Assembly: GCF_035994185.1 (NCBI RefSeq)
Contig: NZ_CP108538.1
Coordinates: forward strand, 6,885,501-6,949,500
Reading direction: 5' to 3'
Source of the DNA: Streptomyces sp. NBC_01217
Lineage (GTDB): Bacteria; Actinomycetota; Actinomycetes; Streptomycetales; Streptomycetaceae
Length of the DNA stretch: 64,000 bases
Shown here: piece after piece, positions 45,201-53,492 of the stretch
How positions within the stretch are numbered: position 1 is the stretch's first letter
Layout: each line of letters begins with the position of its first letter
The notes under the pieces: generated by a model
Told to the model about the DNA's origin: nothing
The model's database searches: none
The model's input: the letters and a program-made list of their open reading frames with translations, nothing else
Made by a program: the position numbers and the translations under genes

Positions 45201-46032
45201 ACCGTTCAAGTCCGGGAACTTCGAATTCACCAACTTGAGGCACACGGACGAGAGGTACCGGGACAAGGCAGTCCGCATCATCGAGTCGCTGCAGAAGAAC
45301 GACACCATCCGGAACTACATCGAAAATCGTCCGTGCCGTATCACCCTGTTGGTGCGGACCACGGAGACTCCGGCCAACGTGTGGGACCGGGGCGACGAGG
45401 GCGTCGACATCGAACTCGCGAGCTATTATTTCGAGAAGTACGACATCGGCCACGTGATGGGGATGCTCGCCCATGAGATCGGTCTGCATCCGCTGGCCTC
45501 TCGGAATGCCGGAATCCCCGACGAGGAGCTGATGTTCCGGGATGTTCCGCTGCCGGTGCCGGGCTTGGCGGACATCAATACTCCGCGCACCATGAGCACG
45601 GAGGGCGCCGGTCAGGCCGACCACATCATGGCCGCCTTCCCCAGCAGCACAAGGCACCGGATCTACCGCGAGATCGTCCTGGAGATGGCCAGGACATTCG
45701 CGCGGGACACGCAGACCGGCGAAGAGAACGCCAAGTCCAAGGACATCACGGACCTGTTCGACTGCTACCTCATGGACCTCGCATCTATCGCCGTCACCAA
45801 CGACCACCGGATGAACGCGGCGACGGAGCCCAACTACACGGCGAAGGTCTACAACGCCTACAAGGAAATGCTCCACGCCCAGTTGGCGGAGGACACTTCT
45901 CTCCGGGCCCTCCTGCCGTCCGACAAGAGCATGTTCGGCGTGATCAATGATTTCCGGCGCATCGGTCACGGCAGCTGTAGTTCCGGCGTCTGCGCTGGTC
46001 AGGAGCTTGTGTGGTCCCTGCTGTGGGCATAG
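44887..46032 (+). CDS. HEIGLH-type zinc metallopeptidase, possible toxin domain
   Basis: The open frame from ATG 44887 gives 381 residues, but only the part from about 45190 looks convincing (PAPTFIPFKSGNFEFTNLRH onward, about 280 residues). Zinc motif HEIGLH in GMLAHEIGLHPLASRNAG (nt 45473-45490), followed by a conserved-looking FRDVPLPVPGLAD. The C-terminal half is helical, with LMDLASIAVTNDHRMNAATE. No signal peptide. A metallopeptidase domain lacking its own clear start beside damaged genes resembles a C-terminal domain from a polymorphic or contractile-injection-system toxin (inference). Lower GC than neighbours. Start uncertain. Confidence 0.5.
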   Translation: MAIRAAPTIAAPARIGLWGRPLSTPVSALTPGGSVPTAAATATPSSGASVVLAAAEGGGGAATVSTVWRDSTGTAAVTEVPARMPSNTEAGPSGPAESVPAPTFIPFKSGNFEFTNLRHTDERYRDKAVRIIESLQKNDTIRNYIENRPCRITLLVRTTETPANVWDRGDEGVDIELASYYFEKYDIGHVMGMLAHEIGLHPLASRNAGIPDEELMFRDVPLPVPGLADINTPRTMSTEGAGQADHIMAAFPSSTRHRIYREIVLEMARTFARDTQTGEENAKSKDITDLFDCYLMDLASIAVTNDHRMNAATEPNYTAKVYNAYKEMLHAQLAEDTSLRALLPSDKSMFGVINDFRRIGHGSCSSGVCAGQELVWSLLWA

Positions 46033-46059
46033 GTACGGCCACCGTGATCATGAACGTTT

Positions 46060-46449
46060 GTGACGACGTATCAAAACCAGGTGGCCGTGGAGGCGACGAT
46101 AGCCCGGGCTGCGTGGGGCAGGCTGTTCGGGGCGGCGATGGATGCGATCGCGGGCTGCTTCGCTCGGCGTGAGACCCGTGCCACGGCGGCGGAGATGGTC
46201 ACCGGGCTGCTGGCGGAGGTGGACACGCGCAACTGCTGGACGCTGGCCGAGGCCCTCGGGCATCCAGGCCCGCACCGGCTGCAGCACCTGCTTTCACGGG
46301 CGAGGTTCGACCATGATCGGGCCCAGGAGGAGATCGTCCGCCTGATCGTGCGTGAACTCGATGGCCAGGATGTCGTACTGGTCGCGGACGAGACCGGGGA
46401 TGCGAAGTCCTCGACCGGGTGTGTCGGCGCCGGGCGCCAGTACTCCGGC
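46060..46449 (+). pseudogene. IS701-family transposase N-terminal fragment cut by IS1182
   Basis: From GTG 46060: GRLFGAAMDAIAGCFARRET, EMVTGLLAEVDTRNCWTLAE, then LLSRARFDHD and VLVADETGDAKSSTGCVGAG (first DDE Asp), up to RQYSG where the IS1182 left end begins. The remaining two thirds of the protein are not found on the other side of IS1182. Confidence 0.8.
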
Positions 46450-47496
46450 GACTCCGTTGCTGAATTGTCTGCGGCGGTCTGGGGCTGTTCGGCATGATCG
46501 TCGGTGCGGTCGTTCTGTCTGCCCCGGCCACAGGGGGTCGGTGCGGTGTCCATGCGGCCTGGAGGTCTGCCGCCCATTCCGGAACAGACGGTGCGTACGG
46601 CTCGTGCCGCCTTCCCCAGGGGAAGCCTTCCTATGCGGGTCCGCGACCACCTGGCCGAGGTCTTCGATGACGTCTTGTTCGCCGGGGCGTTTCCCGGTCG
46701 TGGTGCTCCTGCCCAGTTTCCGGCCCTGCTCGCTCTGGTGACGGTGCTGCAGTTCACCGAGAACCTCACCGACCGGCAGGCCGCGGAGGCGGCGCGGGAC
46801 CGGCTGTCCTGGAAGTACGCCCTGGGCGCGGAACTGTCCGATACCGGCTTCGACTTCTGCGCGTTGTCGAGGTTCCGTGCCCGGCTGGCCGGTGACGGGA
46901 TGGAACGGGTGCTCTTCGAGCGGCTGTTGGAGCACTGCCGCGAGGCCGGGCTGGTCAAGGCCGGTGGCAAGCAGCGCACCGACTCCACCCATGTGATCAG
47001 CGCGGTCCGTGACCTGAACCGCACCGAGCTGGCCGGGGAGAGCGTACGGGCGGCGCTGGAGGCTCTGGCGGTGACGGCACCGTCCTGGCTGGCCGGGGTG
47101 ATCGACGTCGCCGAGTTCGCCGAACGCTACGGGCCGCGCGTCGATGGCTGGACGATGCCGTCATCGAAGACCAAGCGGGAGCGACTCGCCCAGGTCTTCG
47201 GCCAGGACGCGCTGGCCTTGTGCCGGGCCGCCTGGTCCCCCGGCGCCCCGGTGTGGATTCGTGAGATCGAGGCGGTCGCCCTGCTGAGGCAGGTCCTCGT
47301 GCAGACCTACGCCGTCCGCGTCGATGCCCGGGGACGGGAGGTGGTCAGCAAGCGGGACGCCGACAATGACGGTGTCCCGCCCGGCAGTACCCGCCTGGCC
47401 TCCCCCTACGACCCCGACGCCCGCTGGTCCGCCAAGGGTGATGACCTCTTCTGGTGCGGCTACAAGATCCATCTCACCGAGACGTGTCACGCTCCA

Positions 47497-47592
47497 GCCG
47501 AAGCCGAAGCCGAAGCCGAAGCCGAAGCCGAAGCCGAAGCCGAAGCCGAAGCCGAAGCCGAAGCCGAAGCCGAAGCCGAAGCCGAAGCCGAA
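47497..47592 (+). repeat. microsatellite (GCCGAA)16
   Basis: Sixteen exact 6-bp units, 96 bp, in frame within the IS1182 transposase and coding (Ala-Glu)16. Perfect units indicate recent slippage. Confidence 0.97.
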
Positions 47593-48037
47593 GGCTGTCT
47601 CCGTGTCCCGGCACCGAATCTGATCACCGACGTGCACACCACTGACGCCACCGTGCCCGATGTGAAGGCGACCGAGCAGATCCAGAAGAACCTCACCGAG
47701 CGCGAGGTGAAGCCCGCCGAGCACTATCTCGACTCCGGCTACCCCTCGGCCGACCTGATCACTGCCGCGGCTGGGCAGGGCATCACCATGGTCACTCCGC
47801 TCCTGGCCGACCACTCGCCCCAGGCCAAGGCCGCCGAGGGCTTCGACAAGAGCGCCTTCCAGATCGACTGGAAGGCCCGTCAGGTCCGCTGCCCCGAGGG
47901 CTCCACCAGCGCCGACCGGTATCCGGTCACCCAGCACGGCCGCGACGCCATCGTGATCGGCTTCGCCCGCGCCGACTGCCGCCCCTGCCCCTCCCGGACC
48001 AAATGCACCAGCTCCGTCCGCGGCACCCGCATGCTCA

Positions 48038-48108
48038 CCCCACGGCCCCACGGCCCCACGGCCCCACGGCCCCACGGCCCCACGGCCCCACGGCCCCACG
48101 GCCCCACG
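48038..48108 (+). repeat. 8-bp tandem repeat CCCCACGG, eight copies plus a partial
   Basis: Exact units from 48038 to 48101 and a partial unit to 48108. Each unit changes the reading frame by two, so copy number decides whether the C-terminal end of the transposase can be read. Confidence 0.95.
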
Positions 48109-48469
48109 AACTCCACGAACGCACCGCCGCAGCCCGCGCCGAGCAGGACACCGAGTCCTGGCGAACCAGTACGCCCTACGCGCGGGCATCGAGGGCACCG
48201 TCAACCAGGCACTCGACGTCACCGGCATCCGCCGGGCCCGCTACCGCAGCCTGCCGAAAGTCCGAGTCCAACACGCCTTCTCCGCCACCGCGCTCAACGT
48301 GGTCCGGCTCGACACCTGGTGGACCACCGACCCACTACGCAAACCCCGCACCAGCAGACTCGAACGCCTCAGCTACCGACTCGCCAGCTGACAAATTCAG
48401 CAACGGAGTCTTCTCGGGGGTTGAACGGATTGTGGGCGATCTGGGCGGCAGGCAGCCGCGGTGACGATG

Positions 48470-48607
48470 TCAGACTGCCGCCGCCGGTGGCCGGGCAGCC
48501 TCGTCGCCCTGTCCGGCGTAGCGCGCGAAGGACGCGGCGCGGCTGCTGATGGGGTGGGCGACGGCGTCGAACGTTGCGGATGCGCCGAGGGCGTCTGCCT
48601 TCCTCAT
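48470..48607 (-). CDS. short partition-associated protein (ParB-like N-terminal piece)
   Basis: 45 residues from ATG 48607, overlapping the ParA stop (ATGA): MRKADALGASATFDAVAHPI then SSRAASFARYAGQGDEAA. Small genes starting KADALG...SFxAV follow parA on Streptomyces linear plasmids (recalled). This one ends early, close to the IS1182 flank, and is probably truncated. Confidence 0.5.
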   Translation of the reverse strand: MRKADALGASATFDAVAHPISSRAASFARYAGQGDEAARPPAAAV

Positions 48608-49066
48608 GCCAGTCCTCGCACGATCTGCCGCATTCCGTGGGCTTGGTCGGACTCGGGTGCGTAGTCGAGGAGGGGCCTTTGGACTCGGACGGCTTCGCGC
48701 TGTTCCTTGACGTCCGGGATGACGGACAACTCGGGCGGGGTGCCGAGTGCCTTCCACTTGGGGAGGGAGGACGTGGCGATGAAGCCGCGTCGGGAGTCGT
48801 ACTTGTTCACGACCAGTCCGAGCTGTTCGACGTCGATGTCGTAGTCCCGGGTCAGTGAGCCGACCTGGTTCATGAGCATGCCGTATGCCTGGGCGGAGGT
48901 GTCTTCCGCTTCGACGGGGATGACGAGACCGGAGGCGCCGGGCTTTTCACCGTTGCGCTGGCGGCCGTAGACGAGCCCGGCGTCCATGGCCAGGCCGAGG
49001 CTGGGCGGTGAGTCGATGACGATGACGTCGAAGTGCTCTTCGACGGGGGCAAGCGCGCGCGCTCGA
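48604..49066 (-). pseudogene. plasmid-type ParA ATPase, C-terminal fragment
   Basis: Open frame from about 49066: APVEEHFDVIVIDSPPSLGL (Walker B region), then GASGLVIPVEAEDTSAQAYG, VVNKYDSRRGFIATSSLPKW, PELSVIPDVKEQREAVRVQR and ending MRQIVRGLA. The Walker A P-loop and N-terminal half are missing and there is no suitable start before residue MDAG (48987). Typical of Streptomyces linear plasmids or chromosome arms. The adjacent 49067-49271 holds nothing recognisable. Confidence 0.78.
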
Positions 49067-49271
49067 GGCCGTCACCCGGCCCCACCACGCCTCGACGCAC
49101 CGTCAGACACCCGCATACCCAACAACGTGACAGCGCCTGATTCGACGACCGAGACCTGGCCGCCGCGTGCGTTGCGGCCACCACGCTCGGGGAGTGCATC
49201 GCTGCACTCAGCTCTCCCGCGGAGAACTCCTGACGGTGATCATGATGGATGCGGAGGTGCGGGTACGAGGC

Positions 49272-49304
49272 GGGGCGGCCGCTCGTGGGAAGGGCGGCCG
49301 CCCC
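49272..49304 (-). terminator. terminator after the sugar-binding lipoprotein gene
   Basis: GGGGCGGCCG (49272-49281) pairs perfectly with CGGCCGCCCC (49295-49304), 24 bp after the stop of the minus-strand gene. Confidence 0.75.
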
Positions 49305-49327
49305 TGTGCCGGTTCAGCTGGGGGGCG

Positions 49328-50665
49328 TCACTTGTTGACGTTGAAGCCCTGGTCCGTGCCGTAGTCGACGGTGGCCTTCTGCCACTGCTGCAGCCCGTCG
49401 GCGAGCGTGGTGTCGGAGGCGTATGCCTTGCCGACGGAGTCGTTGAAGATGGAGTTCGCGTAGACCTGGTAGGGGAGGTAGGACCAATCGGGGACGTGGG
49501 CGGCCGACAGGGCGAAGATCCTGTTGGCCTTCTGGCCCCCGAAGTACGGGAAGGGGGTGTCCAGGAACGGCATTGAGTTCAGGTCTGCGGTGGTGGCGGG
49601 GAAGGCGCCAGCCGCAATACGTGTGTCGATGCCGTCGGAGTGGTTGGCATATTCGTTGAAGGCGTAGGCGAGGTCTTTGTTCTTGCCTGCCTTCATGACG
49701 GCGAGGGAGCTGCCGCCGTTCTCGGAGCTGACTTCAGCGCCCTCTTCCCACTGGGGGAGCGCAGCCACGCGCCAGTCGCCTGCGGCGGACTCGACGCCCG
49801 AGGCGAAGTTGGCGGGCATCCACGCGCCGGTGGCGAGGGTGGCGATGGTGCCGTCCGCCAGGCCCTTGTACCACTCGTCGGTCCAGGAGCTGATCGGCGC
49901 GAGGAGCTTCTCGTCGATGAGCTTCTGCCAGACCTCGGTGAAGGCGACGACGCCCTTGTCCGCGGTGAGGTCGATACTGACGCCTGTGCTGCTGGTCTTG
50001 AAGGGGGTTCCGCCGGCCTGCCAGATCATGCTGGTCGTGAAGCCGGCGTCACCGGTGTCGTTGGTGATGTAGGCCTTCGGGTCCGCAGCGTGCAGTTCCC
50101 GTGCCGCCTCGAGGTACTCGTCCCAGGTGGTGGGCGTGGCTATCCGGTGCTTGTCGAGCACCTTCTTGTTGTAGAAGAGCGCCATCGGGCCGGAGTCCAT
50201 GGGCAGGGCGTACACGGCCTCTTCGACTGTGACCGCGTTCCACGGTCCGGGTGAGTAGTCGTTCTCGAAGTAGTTCGCGCCGTAGCGGCTGAGGTCCTCG
50301 AGGGACTTGCCGAGAGCGAACTGTCCGAGGGCGTAGTACTCGACCTGCGCGACGTCCGGTACGCCGGATCCGGCCTGGACGGTGTTCTGTAGGGCGGTGT
50401 ACTGGTCGTTGCCGGTACCGGCGTTGACCAGCTTCACCTTGACCTTCGGGTACTCCTTCTCGAAGTCGCTGACGACCTGCTTCAGTGTCGGTTCCCAGGC
50501 CCACACCGTGATCGAGCCGCCCTTCTTGAGGGCCGTCCTGAGCTCACCAATCGTGACGGTAGTGTCCGAACTGGCGTCGTCGGAGGACCCGCACGCCGTG
50601 AGGCTCAGCGCCGCCGCACACAGCAGGCCGACACCGCGCATGGCGCGTCTGGTCATGGTTCTCAT
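49328..50665 (-). CDS. orphan sugar ABC transporter solute-binding lipoprotein
   Basis: 445 residues from ATG 50665. Lipoprotein signal with lipobox LTAC (Cys25). MalE-like family 1 binding protein: KKGGSITVWAWEPTLKQVVS, VKLVNAGTGNDQY, VPDVAQVEYYALGQ, YALPMDSGPMALFYNKKV, TIATLATGAWMPANFASG. Roughly two thirds identical by eye to the binding protein at 58968-60311. No permease or ATPase gene adjoins it. Perhaps a duplicate that delivers a related galactoside to the same permeases, or a leftover of a lost operon. Confidence 0.87.
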   Translation of the reverse strand: MRTMTRRAMRGVGLLCAAALSLTACGSSDDASSDTTVTIGELRTALKKGGSITVWAWEPTLKQVVSDFEKEYPKVKVKLVNAGTGNDQYTALQNTVQAGSGVPDVAQVEYYALGQFALGKSLEDLSRYGANYFENDYSPGPWNAVTVEEAVYALPMDSGPMALFYNKKVLDKHRIATPTTWDEYLEAARELHAADPKAYITNDTGDAGFTTSMIWQAGGTPFKTSSTGVSIDLTADKGVVAFTEVWQKLIDEKLLAPISSWTDEWYKGLADGTIATLATGAWMPANFASGVESAAGDWRVAALPQWEEGAEVSSENGGSSLAVMKAGKNKDLAYAFNEYANHSDGIDTRIAAGAFPATTADLNSMPFLDTPFPYFGGQKANRIFALSAAHVPDWSYLPYQVYANSIFNDSVGKAYASDTTLADGLQQWQKATVDYGTDQGFNVNK

Positions 50666-50751
50666 ATCGCTTCACTCCGTTGTGAGGTGGGCGGTTCATG
50701 ACGCGTAGCTGCCGTCGGGTCGGGTGGCGGCCCGGTGCGGAGGCGGAGGTC

Positions 50752-51766
50752 AGCCGAGGATCGCGGCGGCCTGGGCCTTGGCGATGGCCGTCGCCTGCCA
50801 CAGAGCGCTGTCCCAGGTGGACGTCATCCGGGTGATCAGGCCGTGCCGGCCCAGCTCGAGGGCGGTGGCGCCCAGCGGCAGCGGTGTGCGGCTGATCCAT
50901 TCGAAGGCGCCGCCCTGGGCACAGCCGACGACGTGCCGTAGGGTCACGCCCTTGCCGTAGGGCAAGGACCGGCAGAGTGCGGCCGAAAAATTCCTGGGCC
51001 CGGCCCCGGCCAGCGACCTGGGTGTACAGGGCCACGTCCTCCACGACGACGTCGGGGTCGAGGAGGGCCGCCACCCATGCCGCGTCTCCTGCGGCCAGGA
51101 CGACACCGAGCTCGCGCGCAACCCTCCGGAGGGCAGGAGCGGCGGTCTCACCGACGGTCTTCTCGCCGAAGTCGGTCGGGAACTGGTCGAGGGGGGTGCG
51201 CATGGCGGCGACACCGTCGACACCGAGGGAGCGTCCGTCCCAGTGGTCGACCCAGCGGACGACCTTGCCCTGCCGGAAGTTGATGGTGCCGATGACCCTC
51301 AGTACGCTGCCGAACAGCTCCGGCGAGTCGGTGAAGAAGACGACGGCGCTGTTGTCGTCGCCGACGATGCGGGTCGGGTAAGCCATGGCGGACGCGGGCC
51401 ACTTGGGCATGAGGTCGGCGAACAGGTCGTAGAGGGACTGCCAGTCGGGGAAGGCCCAGCCGACAGTGGCGTCGGTGTAGACGATCGACTTGCGGGAGAA
51501 GTGCGCCATCAGGCGGTCGACGTCGCTTCCCGACTTGGCCTCGAAGTAGGACGTGAAGAAGTCCGCCAGCCGGGGCGTGGCTTGGCTTGGCTGACGTCGA
51601 CGTCGTGTCCCATCACTTTGATCGTGCGGGAAGGGTGGAAGCCGCTCTTGGGGGTGGCGGAAGCCGGGCCGGCGGCCAGGCCGGTCATAGCGGTCGCGGC
51701 CAGCATCCCACCGAGCAGCGTTCTGCGGCTCGTACTGCCGTGGCCGGCTAAGGAGAACTGCATCAT
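50752..51766 (-). pseudogene. secreted NTF2/SnoaL-like protein, two frameshifts
   Basis: Starts at 51766 with a twin-arginine signal (TSRRTLLGGMLAATAMTGLA, AGPASA) and SGFHPSRTIKVMGHDVDVSQ. Near 51590 the frame changes to ADFFTSYFEAKSGSDVDRLM, HFSRKSIVYTDATVGWAFPD, then a second NTF2-like half GVVLAAGDAAWVAALLDPDV. Near 50980 it changes again to LPYGKGVTLRHVVGCAQGGA, FEWISRTPLPLG and the stop at 50752. Two NTF2-type cones in one exported protein; probably a former polyketide-cyclase or dehydratase-like enzyme. Same strand as the orphan binding protein, 86 bp upstream of it. Confidence 0.7.
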
Positions 51767-52090
51767 TCACTCCAGTGATCGTCCCTGCGGCGAAGCGGCC
51801 GTCGGCGCCGAAGGTGCGGCTGGTGAAGTCCCTCTTGCACCACGGGGTTTCTGATGGAGACATTAATAGAAGATGCGTACGCAAGCAATCCACCCCCCAC
51901 CCCCCGCTCGCACCTCACACGGATTGCCCGCTTCACCACCTGCGCAGAAGGGCGCATTGTCGCGGAATTCGGAACGTTCTTCGTCGGTGGGGTCACCCGT
52001 GCCCCCTTCACGCGTGACTCCCCGAGCGAGGCCGCGCGCATCGACCGCGACCGTCCCCAATCGCCGAGCGCGCGGAGGACGCACATGAAG

Positions 52091-52218
52091 TGAACCGTGC
52101 TCGAGCGAAGTTGGCGTCATTCGTGGCTGACGTGTTCGCGTCGGTGCCGCGCAAGGATCAGCGGGCGAAGGGTGACTGCTATCTGCGGAGGCTGATGCTG
52201 GACGGGCGGCGTAACTGA
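52091..52218 (+). pseudogene. IS701-family transposase N-terminal scrap
   Basis: Reads ELNRARAKLASFVADVFASV, PRKDQRAKGDCYLRRLMLDG, RRN then stop, clearly an IS701 transposase N-terminus but from a different member than the full copy at 53554. Of the flanking sequence, 51767-52090 and 52219-52316 hold nothing else recognisable. Confidence 0.7.
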
Positions 52219-52318
52219 TCGTTTCAGAATGCCCTCCTGCGGAGGCGCTGGCGGCCCCATGGAACAATCCGTTCATTCACGGGCTCAGGCCTGCGTTCCG
52301 CGTAATTCGCGACGCCTA

Positions 52319-53489
52319 GTGTCTCGTGATCCTGTTCATGTCAGTTCGAGTTGTTATTGACGAGTTTCTTCACGTTGGTCGCGACGAGTCGGACCTTCGC
52401 GAGGACCTCGTCGGCGGTCGCGGTCCAAGTGAACGGTTTCGCTGTCGTGTTCCAGGAGTTGATGTAGTCGCGGATCTGTTTGATCAGGACGTTGACGCTG
52501 GAGAACGTGCCGCGGCGGATGGACTGCCGGGTCAGGATTCCGAACCAGATCTCGATCTGGTTCAGCCACGAGGAGCCGACGGGAGTGAAATGGAAGTGGA
52601 TGTGCGGGTTCTTGACCAGCCACTCCTTGACCTCGGGTGTGGTGTGCGTCGAGAGGTTGTCCAGGACGACATGGATGTCCTTCCCGGCGTGCGGTTTCAC
52701 CGCCTTCTTCAAGAAGGCCAGGAAATCCTTGCCGTTCCGGGTCGGCCTGCACTCGCCGAGCACTTCACCAGTGGTGACGTTCAGGGCGGCGAACAGGTTC
52801 GTGGTGCCGTGCCGGACGTAGTCGGCGGTGCGCTGCTCGCTCGCCGCGAAGGCGACCGGCAGCACCGGCTGGGTCCGGTCCAGCGCCTGGATCTGCGTCT
52901 TCTCGTCGATCGAGAGGACCACCGCGGCGCCCGGCGGGGCCAGATACAGGCCGATCACGTCGGCCACCTTCTCCGCGAACGCGGGATCTTTGGAAATCTT
53001 GAAGGTGCCGGACCGGTGCGGCTTCAGGCTTTCCTCGCGCCAGACGCGCGCGATGTAGTGCCAGGACACGGTGATGTTCTCGGTTCGCTCCAGGTACTTC
53101 GCCAACTCCCGTGTGGACCAGTGCGAAAGCCCTGTGCCGTCCGGCGGCGTCATGCGCGTCAGCGCGATCACTCGGGACCGCACCCGCGCCGGCACCTGTT
53201 CCCGCGCGCCACCGGGACGCTCCCCTTCCAGCCCGGCCAGGCCCTGCTCGGCATAGCGGATCTTCCAGCGGTCCACGGTCGGCAGCGACACCCCGAGCAG
53301 CTCCGCAATGTCCTTGCGCCGACGCCCCTCACTCGACCACAGCACGATCCGGCCGCGCGTAGCGATGTCCGCAGGAACGTCCCGACTGTTCACCAACTCC
53401 CGCAACTCGGCGGCCTGTTCCACGGAGATCTCCACACCAAGAGACCCTGTCACACAAGATCAAGTAACGCTGACGGAATCACGAGACAC
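52319..53489 (-). mobile_element. IS630-family insertion sequence, complete
   Basis: 1,171 bp with terminal repeats GTGTCTCGTGAT (52319-52330) and ATCACGAGACAC (53478-53489), flanked by the TA duplication typical of IS630 (52317-52318 and 53490-53491). It sits inside the CTAG target duplication of the neighbouring IS701 element, so it arrived later. Confidence 0.92.
52341..53453 (-). CDS. IS630-family transposase
   Basis: 370 residues, intact. N-terminal HTH (RRRKDIAELLGVSLPTVDRW), second HTH (LSHWSTRELAKYLERTENIT), DDE residues in VVLSIDEKTQIQALDRTQPV, IHVVLDNLSTHTTPEVKEWL and SSWLNQIEIWFGIL. It appears functional. Confidence 0.93.
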   Translation of the reverse strand: MTGSLGVEISVEQAAELRELVNSRDVPADIATRGRIVLWSSEGRRRKDIAELLGVSLPTVDRWKIRYAEQGLAGLEGERPGGAREQVPARVRSRVIALTRMTPPDGTGLSHWSTRELAKYLERTENITVSWHYIARVWREESLKPHRSGTFKISKDPAFAEKVADVIGLYLAPPGAAVVLSIDEKTQIQALDRTQPVLPVAFAASEQRTADYVRHGTTNLFAALNVTTGEVLGECRPTRNGKDFLAFLKKAVKPHAGKDIHVVLDNLSTHTTPEVKEWLVKNPHIHFHFTPVGSSWLNQIEIWFGILTRQSIRRGTFSSVNVLIKQIRDYINSWNTTAKPFTWTATADEVLAKVRLVATNVKKLVNNNSN

Positions 53490-53492
53490 TAG

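Larger units (their letters stand above)
46552..48391 (+). pseudogene. IS1182 transposase, broken by repeat expansion and a frameshift
   Basis: From ATG 46552 (MRPGGLPPIPEQTVRTARAA): GRGAPAQFPALLALVTVLQF, TGFDFCALSRFRARL, KQRTDSTHVISAVRDLNRTE (first Asp), then GDDLFWCGYKIHLTETC. A 32-residue Ala-Glu run encoded by GCCGAA repeats interrupts the catalytic core between KIHLTETCHAP and GCLRVPAPNLITDVHTT (second Asp). After RGTRMLTPRPH an 8-bp repeat shifts frame, and near 48158 a further base is missing, so the native end (ALRAGIEGTVNQALDVTGIR to SRLERLSYRLAS, stop 48391) lies two frame changes away. Confidence 0.88.
46450..48410 (+). mobile_element. IS1182-family insertion sequence with expanded microsatellites
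   Basis: 1,961 bp between near-perfect terminal repeats: GACTCCGTTGCTGAATTGTC at 46450-46469 and its inverse GACAAATTCAGCAACGGAGTC at 48390-48410 (one extra base). Encodes one transposase, now broken. The flanks do not match (CGGC left, TTCT right) and the interrupted IS701 gene does not continue on the right, so a deletion followed insertion. Confidence 0.85.

Noticed and set aside
47497..48108. Tandem repeats considered as a CRISPR array
   Set aside because: Units are 6 and 8 bp with no spacers; they are microsatellites in a transposase gene.
47161..48228. Minus-strand frame with alternating Phe-Gly and Gly-Ala repeats opposite the IS1182 transposase
   Set aside because: It is the complement of the GCCGAA and CCCCACGG tracts; the transposase frame explains the sequence.
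51767..52330. Small open frames on both strands between the NTF2-like remnant and IS630
   Set aside because: No domain, start signal or coding pattern apart from the IS701 scrap at 52091-52218.
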